Source: Planctomycetota bacterium (GTDB taxonomy: Bacteria; Planctomycetota; Planctomycetia; Planctomycetales; Planctomycetaceae). From it: a stretch of 41,355 nucleotides of DNA. Below the pieces are notes generated by a model. It was given only the letters and a program-made list of their open reading frames with translations. It was not told where the DNA came from and did not search any database. The DNA lies in the NCBI GenBank assembly GCA_022600195.1, contig JAHZKX010000014.1, forward strand, positions 1 through 41,355, in the 5' to 3' direction. How positions within the stretch are numbered: the first letter of the stretch is position 1; each line of letters opens with the position of its first letter. Of this stretch, positions 16,872-23,595 are shown one piece after another. Made by a program: the position numbers and the translations under genes.

Positions 16872-17081
16872 TCCGAGACAGGTACTGAGACTGAAAAGCC
16901 ATTGAGGGAGAGAGTATCAGGTCAGCATGGATTACACTTTTTTCGACTGAAACAATCTAAATTAAACGAAAATCAAACATCAAAGACCCATAATTGATAT
17001 TTCGTCAACCGGGAGGGATTTCCTTTTCGTTTCTGGATCGAGGGGATATACAAATTCGAACTACACTGATCAACGTACGAC

Positions 17082-17600
17082 TCACACCAAATAGCTAATT
17101 TGGGTAAGATGATTTCCCCTCGAAAAGCACTGGAATCCAGCAACGTACTCTCTGGGAAACCACTTAAAAACAGACAAATTAGTCCGAGTTTGTGAGGGCT
17201 TGCGATAGACGGCCCCCAGCAAAAGCCCCGCCAGACTAAATTGAATCGCCAGGTAGGTTGTTTCAAATCCGAACCACAGAGGCAATGGTTCGATTGCCTG
17301 TTTTGCTGCGGCCGCCAGTACGTGCATCGCCCAATGGTACCCTCCCATCACCAGAGCAATGGTGATCGCCCCTTTGCCAAACGACATTCCGCGACAGAGA
17401 AACGGATAAATCAATGAGAGAAGGGCACCTTGCAAGAGTATGGCGAAAAAACCAAACACGACAATCGGTTCTTCCCGACTGAAGTAACCCAGCTTTTCGT
17501 ATGTGGTTTTGAAGGCAACCAGATGCCAGACATAAGCCAGCGGAAAGGTAATCGCCGCGTAAGCTAACGTACCGAGCACAAACTTTTTCAAATCCAGCAT
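17082..17600 (-). CDS. Four-span integral membrane protein
   Basis: This 172-residue protein of unknown function has four hydrophobic spans: LGTLAYAAITFPLAYVW, FGFFAILLQGALLSLIYPF, AITIALVMGGYHWAMHVLAA and TTYLAIQFSLAGLLLGAVY. The ATG at 17600 is preceded by GGAG and stands 35 bases after the AHSA1-type gene on the same strand, so the two are probably one operon. A longer open frame upstream to 17828 overlaps the AHSA1 gene in another frame and is not used. The soluble C-terminal tail of about 40 residues has no recognised motif. Confidence 0.75.
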   Translation of the reverse strand: MLDLKKFVLGTLAYAAITFPLAYVWHLVAFKTTYEKLGYFSREEPIVVFGFFAILLQGALLSLIYPFLCRGMSFGKGAITIALVMGGYHWAMHVLAAAAKQAIEPLPLWFGFETTYLAIQFSLAGLLLGAVYRKPSQTRTNLSVFKWFPREYVAGFQCFSRGNHLTQISYLV

Positions 17601-17635
17601 AAAAACTCCAGTTATAAATGTGTAAACCCAGGTCT

Positions 17636-18091
17636 TTAACTTTGTGTGACCGATTCCTCTAATTGATCCAACGCGCCACTCCAGCCAGCCATGTGGTGCT
17701 CTTTCATCTCTGCTTTCGGGAATCGCTCGTGTGTTAGTACGAGTTCGGTTCCACCCCCATTCTCCAGAAACTCGACAGTTACCTGTGTTTCGATGCCTGC
17801 GTTCTCGTTTGGTTCTTCCCAGGTCCATGAATAAACGAGTCTGCTGGGGGGAGTCACTTCCAGAAACTCGCCTCCCAGAACATCGACTTTTCCTTCCTGC
17901 GATTCAAAGGCAATGTGATATCGACCGCCGACTCGCAAATCGACTTCGATAAACTGATGTTTGTACTCTCGATTCGGACGAAACCAGCGCTGCATATATT
18001 CGGGTGTGGTCCAAAATTGAAAAACGAGTTCTGGTGCAGCTGCATAGGTTCGGCGTAAAACAAGAACATCATTTGAAGAGTCAGTAACCAT
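17636..18091 (-). CDS. SRPBCC / AHSA1-type START-like domain protein
   Basis: This 151-residue protein of the Bet v1-like SRPBCC superfamily, AHSA1 branch, opens with LVLRRTYAAAPELVFQFWTTPEYMQRWF. It continues with VDLRVGGRYHIAF, GEFLEVTPPSRLVYSWTW and the terminal helix HHMAGWSGALDQLEESV, which are hallmarks of the family. It is predicted to bind a hydrophobic ligand in the cytosol. It is divergently transcribed from an ArsR-type regulator 60 bases away. This ArsR/AHSA1 pairing is widespread in bacteria, and the regulator probably controls both directions. Confidence 0.92.
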   Translation of the reverse strand: MVTDSSNDVLVLRRTYAAAPELVFQFWTTPEYMQRWFRPNREYKHQFIEVDLRVGGRYHIAFESQEGKVDVLGGEFLEVTPPSRLVYSWTWEEPNENAGIETQVTVEFLENGGGTELVLTHERFPKAEMKEHHMAGWSGALDQLEESVTQS

Positions 18092-18114
18092 AATTCAACA
18101 GAGCCCCTTTGAAC

Positions 18115-18159
18115 TTGACAACAGAAATGGAATTTGATTTAATATAGCCACATGGCTAT
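18115..18159 (+). promoter_or_regulatory. ArsR-type promoter with palindrome across the start codon
   Basis: TTGACA (18115-18120) and TAATAT (18140-18145, or TTTAAT at 18138-18143 with 17-base spacing) form a promoter for the ArsR gene. ATAGCCACATGGCTAT (18144-18159) is a perfect 7-2-7 palindrome that begins in the -10 region and spans the ATG at 18152. The initiation point should coincide with the start codon. The palindrome is the likely ArsR operator. Confidence 0.75.
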
Positions 18160-18499
18160 TCATTATCAACACCAACTTGACAGAACGTTTCATGCATTAG
18201 GAGACGGGACGCGACGGAAGATGCTTTCGATGCTGGCGCAACAGGGAGAAGCAACCGCCAGTGATCTGGGACAGCCCTTCAAGATCGCCCAGCCTTCCGT
18301 CTCGAAGCATCTGCGTGTACTGGAACAGGCGGGGTTAATCTCGCGACGTATTGAGGGTCGTGTTCACCGATTTCAACTTGTGATCAAACCATTAAACGAA
18401 GCCCAGAATTGGATCACGCAACACAGAGAATTTTGGGAAGGTTCGCTGGACTCACTGGGGGAACTGCTTGATGAAATGTCTGCGGATCACAAGAGTTGA
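18152..18499 (+). CDS. ArsR-type winged-helix regulator (non-metal type)
   Basis: This 115-residue winged-helix repressor has recognition region ASDLGQPFKIAQPSVSKHLRVLEQAGLI (about residues 36-63) and beta-wing SRRIEGRVHRFQL. It lacks the cysteines used by arsenic or cadmium sensors, as expected for ArsR proteins paired with AHSA1 genes. It should autoregulate and control the divergent AHSA1 operon through the palindrome over its start. It is followed by a DUF1569 gene 50 bases downstream. No ribosome-binding site is present; the message is probably leaderless. Confidence 0.9.
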   Translation: MAIHYQHQLDRTFHALGDGTRRKMLSMLAQQGEATASDLGQPFKIAQPSVSKHLRVLEQAGLISRRIEGRVHRFQLVIKPLNEAQNWITQHREFWEGSLDSLGELLDEMSADHKS

Positions 18500-18549
18500 G
18501 ACCAGAGTGCGAAATCACAACCATTTTTTCTGAAAGAAAGAAACACGCG

Positions 18550-19023
18550 ATGACAGTGGTTACAAAAAAAGTTACGGGACGCCGAACTGTCTGCTATGAA
18601 TCGCTCGATGACCTGTTGAAAGATGCAGACCAGATGTCTCAAAGCGATGTGCACCTGCTGGGAAACTGGTCTCTGGGTCAGATTCTCAAACACCTTGCCA
18701 TGTCGCTCGATGCTTCGATTGATGGTATGGATTTTAAACTACCGGCCCCCGTACGATTCCTGATGACGTTGCTGATGAAACGAAAGTTTCTCACAAAAGC
18801 ATTACCCCCCGGCTTCAAGAGTACCAGTAAGTTTATCCCCGATGAAACAACCACAGAAGAAGGCCTGGCAGCTTTACGCACTGCTGTCAAACGTCAGCAG
18901 AGCGAGTCGGCTCGCGTAGATCATCCCGGTTTCGGAAAAATGACAAACAAAGAATGGAATGACTTTAATTTACGTCATGCCGAAATGCATATGAGTTTTG
19001 TACTTCCAAAATCTCAGACTTGA
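18550..19023 (+). CDS. DUF1569 family protein (DinB-superfamily-like)
   Basis: This 157-residue protein has blocks NWSLGQILKHLAMSLDASIDG (about residues 38-58) and FNLRHAEMHMSFVLP near the C-terminus. The spaced histidines match the four-helix DinB-like metal site of DUF1569. The ATG at 18550 follows a purine-rich GAAAGAAAG; the frame to 18496 lacks support. It is probably co-transcribed with the ArsR-type gene. The function in this module is unknown. Confidence 0.85.
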   Translation: MTVVTKKVTGRRTVCYESLDDLLKDADQMSQSDVHLLGNWSLGQILKHLAMSLDASIDGMDFKLPAPVRFLMTLLMKRKFLTKALPPGFKSTSKFIPDETTTEEGLAALRTAVKRQQSESARVDHPGFGKMTNKEWNDFNLRHAEMHMSFVLPKSQT

Positions 19024-19082
19024 TGCACCACCCTGATTCAGCATATTCCAATGTGCCTCTTTTATTGAAATAAATTTCTGCA

Positions 19083-20303
19083 TCAGGCCATTGTTTCATA
19101 CCATAAGCTTTCCTGTTTAGCCCAGCGATTGAGAATTTCTGAGACCTTGACACTGGGGGTACAGTTCTGTTTTCCACTGGCCTGTAAAATGACCTTTGCC
19201 TTCGGCGCGACTTCGATCGTCAGAGTACGTCGTTTCTGTTTTCCTTCATGACACTTCATGGACCAGATCGTTGTTTTCCCGCGGGCACAATCGGAAATAT
19301 ATTCCGCCACGCAATGCTGCATGATCCGCCCTTCGTTACGCAGTTCCCGAGGAGTCAGTAATTCGTCAATCGTCCAGGCTGTCCCTTCTTCTTCAAATCG
19401 AAACGAACTGATTTCACTACGTTGCCAGGGGAAATCCAGCGGATGCACATGCGGGGGCGGCATGAATCCTTTTTCAATCAACTCGGAACGCCAGTTCGCC
19501 TGATGCCGACGCAATGACATTAAAGTCCGACCCCGTAATGTAAATTCGGGTTGAACCGGATCATCACCTGCTCCCCTGCCCCAGACGATTTCTGCTGGTT
19601 CAAATCGCTGCTCATGAATAAACCTTACCATCTCCACGATCTCTTCGGCTGAGAGTGGTTGATTCTGAATCAGAAATCGAATGACGGTTTCCCAGAACTC
19701 CTCATCTCTGGTGAACATCCCCAAACAGGTCTGGCTGATGAGAATACGGGCCAGTCGATCGTCGCCACCCAGCGAAAGAACGTGTCCCCAGCGAATCGAT
19801 TCTATCAAACGCAAATCATCCGGAGCCTGCATAAACAACGCCGCCATTCGCCTGGTGATCCGAAGATGATTCAATACTGAAAACTGACGAAGACTGAGAC
19901 CTTTGGCCAGATGCAGATACAGTGCCAGCTCCCAGGAGGCATACTGTTTTTTCCACCAGACCGACGCCATAAAGTTTGGTACCGCGTATTGATCAAACAG
20001 ATGCTGCACCAGCGAGCGCATTTGCACAAAAGGGCTGGCATCGGGGGGAACCCAGGCTTCAGGATATCGCTGCCAGTTGTATCTGCGACGGACCATCCGT
20101 TCGCAGGACCGAACGATTTGTTCGGCACAGGTCGGATTGGTATATGCGGTCCCTGCACGTGGAGAAAGCAAACTCGTCTTATCACGGATCACGTAGATCA
20201 ACTTCCAGAACTGTTTTCTGTGTTTGGGAAGTTTCTGAGCGCAATGCGTAATCAGATCGTCCAGCCGACGGCTGGCGTGATGTTTCTGGTTTTGAGAAGT
20301 CAT
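19083..20303 (-). CDS. PcfJ-like protein
   Basis: This protein of about 406 residues has a C-terminal third matching the PcfJ-like family: TPRELRNEGRIMQHCVAEYISDCARGKTTIWSM, then RRTLTIEVAPKAKVILQASGKQN. PcfJ was named from a conjugative plasmid gene, but family members are common on chromosomes and have no established activity. The N-terminal two-thirds is helical, Trp/Arg rich and without a known motif. The start is the ATG at 20303, which lacks a ribosome-binding site and lies five bases after the stop of a small upstream frame; translation may be coupled to it. No other plasmid-type genes are nearby. Confidence 0.8.
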   Translation of the reverse strand: MTSQNQKHHASRRLDDLITHCAQKLPKHRKQFWKLIYVIRDKTSLLSPRAGTAYTNPTCAEQIVRSCERMVRRRYNWQRYPEAWVPPDASPFVQMRSLVQHLFDQYAVPNFMASVWWKKQYASWELALYLHLAKGLSLRQFSVLNHLRITRRMAALFMQAPDDLRLIESIRWGHVLSLGGDDRLARILISQTCLGMFTRDEEFWETVIRFLIQNQPLSAEEIVEMVRFIHEQRFEPAEIVWGRGAGDDPVQPEFTLRGRTLMSLRRHQANWRSELIEKGFMPPPHVHPLDFPWQRSEISSFRFEEEGTAWTIDELLTPRELRNEGRIMQHCVAEYISDCARGKTTIWSMKCHEGKQKRRTLTIEVAPKAKVILQASGKQNCTPSVKVSEILNRWAKQESLWYETMA

Positions 20304-20307
20304 GATT

Positions 20308-20508
20308 CTAATACAGGAAGTAAGGTAACAGGGCAGAACAGGGTTGACGTAACACGCCCCCTGAAACAACATCATTCGCAGAGCGCGATCCGATGACGCA
20401 TTGCTCCACGCTCAATTGAAACCTATCCTTACAAACATGACTTTCACCATCAAAATGCAGTGCCTCAAGTAAAATGAGACGGAACCAGAAAATGTGTCTT
20501 GATTTCAT
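20308..20508 (-). CDS. Possible 66-residue leader ORF coupled to the PcfJ-like gene
   Basis: ATG 20508 is preceded at good spacing by GGAGG (minus strand of 20517-20521), the strongest ribosome-binding site in this area. The frame runs 66 codons to a TAG at 20308, four bases before the PcfJ-like ATG. The peptide (MKSRHIFWFRLILLEALHF and onward, four cysteines) has no recognised family. It may be a leader whose translation delivers ribosomes to the next gene, or chance. Confidence 0.4.
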   Translation of the reverse strand: MKSRHIFWFRLILLEALHFDGESHVCKDRFQLSVEQCVIGSRSANDVVSGGVLRQPCSALLPYFLY

Positions 20509-20731
20509 TCGTAACACCTCCACGTTTCGGCGTTACAACAGACTTACCGCAATCGACACATACAAAAGAAGCGGGTTCGGATTTTTTGAGGAACACTTGA
20601 AACAATAAGATAAAGAATCAAATCGATGACATTTCCATACGAATTTTCTCCAGACCCTTTCCAGCCAATAAGCCCCGCAATTTACAACACAGCAGAATAT
20701 TACCAGGAAAACACCTCACTTCCGAGATCAC
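20509..20731. other. Gap upstream of the leader ORF with a zinc-ribbon-like frame
   Basis: A minus-strand frame from GTG 20596 to TGA 20465 encodes about 43 residues with FVCVDCGKSVVTPKRGG, which looks like half of a zinc ribbon. It overlaps the beginning of the leader ORF in another frame and lacks a ribosome-binding site. It may be the remains of a gene. Nothing else was recognised before the end of the 4Fe-4S gene at 20732. Confidence 0.25.
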
Positions 20732-22069
20732 CTATTGCGGAAAGCAATTGCCGAAGGCCAGTAATAGTTTGGGCGATCCTTTCAGGCGGATCTTTCTTGT
20801 AATGAGTGCCCAGACGATGTTTTTTTCTTTCCTTAAAAAGCCGATCCATGTTTTTGTGTCTGCACTCACGCGCAAATCGGGCTCACCATGATGCCCTTCT
20901 TTGACGTCAACTTTCTTGTCTCGGATCACAATCGTCACTTCGCGCTGCTCGGCACCTGTAAAGGTGAAATGATAGGTGGCGTTCAAAGCTTCCGACTTTC
21001 CCGGCTGAAAGACCAGCGGTACTCCCTGAATGAATCCACTGATGTTGCCCGGGCGAAGCGTGTTGCTGACATGTTTTATTGGTTTGTGCGGAAACCGTTT
21101 GGCAACATGCTGCTCGGCATCGGAATTTTTGAGAACATAAATCGTTTCCTCCTTCTGTTGTAACGGACGCACATTTTCTTTGAGATGCGTCTTTTTATCA
21201 GCCAGATAGGGGGCAATCACATCTTCTCCCGCAGGACAGACGGACAGACAATAAGCGGCCTTGTAATTTGCCCCAAAGGAGAGGCTCTGCCACATCGAAG
21301 CCGATTCGGAATCGTTCACGCGATCGCGATAATCGATGGCATTTTTGCTGTCGACGACCTGTTCGGTCCAATCGGTGAAACCTCCCATAAACTCCCGATA
21401 ATTGTGCGTGTAACAGGCTGAAAAATTGAAGTCCCCCTGAGGGGAAATCGCTCCCACCGGACAGGCGGCGACACAGAGCTTGCATTCGAGGCAGGGATTG
21501 AAATCGATGGGCTCGCCATACTCAACCACTTCAGCTTCGATCAGGATTGTCCCCAGCAGAATAAAATTCCCGAATTTCTCGTGGATGACATTGCGATGAA
21601 TGCCCATCATTCCCAGTCCGGCAGCAACGGCAACAGGTTTGTGCGACACGACCCAAATCTTACCCGGAAAATTGTCCATTTCCATCGGGAAACCCATCGA
21701 AGGATTGAGCGCTTTGATCCCTTTATCTTCCAGTTGCCTCACCAGATTGCGACCGATTTCATTGACTTCATCCCCGGCATGATGAAATTCGAGATTGGCT
21801 ACGGAGCGCGCAGGCGACCGAAGTGGTTCCCGGTTCATCCGCACTACGTAACTGATGAGTGTTTTTGTATGAGGAAAGGCTTTCAGGATGTCGTCCCGCT
21901 GATCGTCGAGTTCCGGCCGTTCGATTTCAACGAAACCCACATCGTCGGCTCCCGCATCGAGAACGAGTTGACGTAACCATTTGGCATCGAGCGTGGGTCT
22001 CTCTTTGACTTCAAGATCAGCTTTCTTCTCGCACATACGTTTCACAGTAGGATGTTCGTCCAATTTCAT
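20732..22069 (-). CDS. 4Fe-4S reductase-like protein fused to an SCP2 sterol-carrier domain
   Basis: This 445-residue fusion has residues 30-290 resembling the epoxyqueuosine-reductase / reductive-dehalogenase type iron-sulfur module. It includes GLGMMGIHRN and VIHEKFGNFILLGTILIE, then cluster ligands Cys193, Cys196, Cys199, Cys203 (PCLECKLCVAACP), Cys219, and Cys274 and Cys278 (CLSVCPAGED). Residues of about 345-445 form an SCP2-like lipid-binding domain (YHFTFTGAEQREVTIVIRDKKVDV, ending LKGSPKLLLAFGNCFP). No signal peptide or TAT motif is seen, so it is presumably cytosolic. A MarR gene lies directly upstream and a matching palindrome precedes this gene. True QueG function is unlikely given the fusion. 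Confidence 0.85.
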   Translation of the reverse strand: MKLDEHPTVKRMCEKKADLEVKERPTLDAKWLRQLVLDAGADDVGFVEIERPELDDQRDDILKAFPHTKTLISYVVRMNREPLRSPARSVANLEFHHAGDEVNEIGRNLVRQLEDKGIKALNPSMGFPMEMDNFPGKIWVVSHKPVAVAAGLGMMGIHRNVIHEKFGNFILLGTILIEAEVVEYGEPIDFNPCLECKLCVAACPVGAISPQGDFNFSACYTHNYREFMGGFTDWTEQVVDSKNAIDYRDRVNDSESASMWQSLSFGANYKAAYCLSVCPAGEDVIAPYLADKKTHLKENVRPLQQKEETIYVLKNSDAEQHVAKRFPHKPIKHVSNTLRPGNISGFIQGVPLVFQPGKSEALNATYHFTFTGAEQREVTIVIRDKKVDVKEGHHGEPDLRVSADTKTWIGFLRKEKNIVWALITRKIRLKGSPKLLLAFGNCFPQ

Positions 22070-22083
22070 TTTCTCACCTTTAT

Positions 22084-22095
22084 TTGTATATACAT
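22084..22095 (-). promoter_or_regulatory. MarR-type operator half-match before the 4Fe-4S/SCP2 gene
   Basis: TTGTATATACAT here differs by one base from the perfect palindrome core TTGTATATACAA in the marR promoter. It lies 15 bases upstream of the 4Fe-4S/SCP2 start codon, so binding would block transcription or initiation. Confidence 0.65.
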
Positions 22096-22099
22096 CTTT

Positions 22100-22125
22100 T
22101 TAATAAAAAAAAGACCCAGTCTTTC
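22100..22125 (-). terminator. Weak terminator or attenuator after marR
   Basis: Read on the minus strand, AAAGAC-TGG-GTCTTT is followed by a run of Ts. It overlaps the end of the marR gene. The stem is only six pairs, so partial read-through into the 4Fe-4S/SCP2 gene is likely. Confidence 0.45.
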
Positions 22126-22576
22126 AGGAGGCCGACTCGTTAATACGCTTTAGAGCTTGATTCAACTGACCGGAAATCGCTGCTCCCAATAACTCCTGGG
22201 ATTGCTTCTGTGCCATTTCCCAGGCAGGTGCTGCCTGTTCGATGAGTTTTTTCCCTGTGCTGGTCAGTCGAATGGGTTGTGCCCGTCCATCTTCGTCTGG
22301 GATCACTTCCAACCAGCCTCTGGCTTTCATACGTTCGACATTGCGGCTCAGCGTGGAAACATCGAGATGAAGAACCTGACAGACATCAGCGGGACGCGCA
22401 ATCCCCATCTTTCCCACGGCGACAAGAATATTCATCTGGCTGATCTTGGCACCCAGGGGACGAAAGGCATCGTCATATATTTTTGAGACCACCCGGTTGA
22501 CTATCCTCAGCCGTACGGCGATACACTCACTGGCGATCGTGTTTGTTAAATCATCTATTTTACTGTTCGTCATCAT
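22124..22576 (-). CDS. MarR family transcriptional regulator
   Basis: This 150-residue winged-helix regulator has recognition region ISQMNILVAVGKMGIARPADVCQVLHLDVSTLSRNVERMKARGWL (about residues 43-88), followed by the wing DEDGRAQPIRLTSTGKKL. The start is ATG 22576 or the adjacent ATG 22573, behind GAGGGA. Palindromes over its promoter and a near-copy before the next gene indicate autoregulation and control of the 4Fe-4S/SCP2 gene. The effector is unknown. Confidence 0.93.
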   Translation of the reverse strand: MMTNSKIDDLTNTIASECIAVRLRIVNRVVSKIYDDAFRPLGAKISQMNILVAVGKMGIARPADVCQVLHLDVSTLSRNVERMKARGWLEVIPDEDGRAQPIRLTSTGKKLIEQAAPAWEMAQKQSQELLGAAISGQLNQALKRINESAS

Positions 22577-22592
22577 TCCCTCACTGTATTTA

Positions 22593-22620
22593 ATTGTATA
22601 TACAATATCAATATTGTCAA
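22593..22620 (-). promoter_or_regulatory. marR promoter with two overlapping palindromes
   Basis: On the minus strand TTGACA (22620-22615) and TACAAT (22598-22593) are separated by 16 bases. ATTGTATATACAAT (22593-22606) is a perfect 14-bp palindrome over the -10, and ACAATATCAATATTGT (22603-22618) is a perfect 7-2-7 palindrome between the boxes. MarR dimers probably occupy one or both. Confidence 0.75.
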
Positions 22621-22842
22621 GACCTGTTTTTGCAAATCAATCAGAAAATGCGCAGTGAATCAATCCAGCAAGATTTCCGCCCGTTTCGGGAATCCAAATT
22701 GTCAATCAGAATCGTAAATCATAGTCAAGTCAGAGCCGTTCATTGTGGTTTCCTCAGAGAATTTGTGATATCATTTTCCCCACAATGTAAAATAATTCGT
22801 TATCGTTACTGTTCAAAAACTCGAAATGCCTGAGGAAATCCC

Positions 22843-23595
22843 ATGTCTTTTGAATCTGAAAAGCAGTCTTATGACCAGAATGGTTTTGCGGTAATACGCC
22901 AGTTTCTCGGAGAAACGGAACTGGCTGATCTGACTGGGAATCTGGATCGCTATATCAGTGATGTTGTGCCTCAGCTTCCGGACGCCGATGCGTTCTATGT
23001 GGATCGCAACCGTCCCGAGACGCTCAAGCAGATGCAGCATATGGGAGGCGATGTGTTCTTTCGTGATTATTCTCAGCATTCCAAGTGGTGCGAACTGGCC
23101 GAGGCACTTGTGGGTGAACCCGCGAATTGCGAACAGCCGGAGTGGTTTAATAAACCTCCGAATACGAATCATGTCACTCCACCGCATCAGGATAATTATT
23201 ATTTCTGCCTTGTGCCCTCGAATGTCGTGACGATCTGGCTGGCGCTGGACGAAGTCGATGCAGAGAACGGTTGTCTGCGCTACGTTAAAGAGTCACATAA
23301 GCATGGTTACCGCAAACATGCCAAGTCAAAAATTCTTGGATTTTCACAGGGCATTACCGACTATTCTCCCGATGATTTTTCGAACGAAGCAGTGATGTGT
23401 CTGCAGCCGGGTGATGCGATTGCACATCACGGCATGACGATCCATCGTGCCGACGCGAATATGTCAACCACGCGTCATCGCCGTTCGTTTGCGATGGTCT
23501 TTAAAGGAGTTTCCTGTCAGCGCGACGAAGCCGCCTATGAGCGATACTTAAATATGGCATCTGAACAACAACAGGCACAAGGTTTGAACGTTTGA
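22843..23595 (+). CDS. Phytanoyl-CoA dioxygenase (PhyH) family oxygenase
   Basis: This 250-residue Fe(II)/2-oxoglutarate-dependent oxygenase has the metal triad His115-x-Asp117 in PPHQDNYYF and His201 in TIHRADANMS, followed by Arg213/Arg214 for 2-oxoglutarate. WLALDEVDAENGCLRYVKESHK is characteristic of the family. It is soluble and cytosolic with no signal peptide. The substrate is unknown; the family hydroxylates very varied small molecules. The stop codon overlaps the start of the next gene (TTGA), so the propeller protein is translated with it. Confidence 0.92.
   Translation: MSFESEKQSYDQNGFAVIRQFLGETELADLTGNLDRYISDVVPQLPDADAFYVDRNRPETLKQMQHMGGDVFFRDYSQHSKWCELAEALVGEPANCEQPEWFNKPPNTNHVTPPHQDNYYFCLVPSNVVTIWLALDEVDAENGCLRYVKESHKHGYRKHAKSKILGFSQGITDYSPDDFSNEAVMCLQPGDAIAHHGMTIHRADANMSTTRHRRSFAMVFKGVSCQRDEAAYERYLNMASEQQQAQGLNV

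Noticed and set aside
17601..17828. N-terminal extension of the four-span membrane protein
   Set aside because: It overlaps the AHSA1-type gene in another frame; the ATG at 17600 has a ribosome-binding site and starts directly at the first membrane span.
19083..20303. Conjugative plasmid or integrative element suggested by the PcfJ-like gene
   Set aside because: No relaxase, type IV secretion, integrase or replication genes are nearby; PcfJ-like proteins are common on chromosomes.
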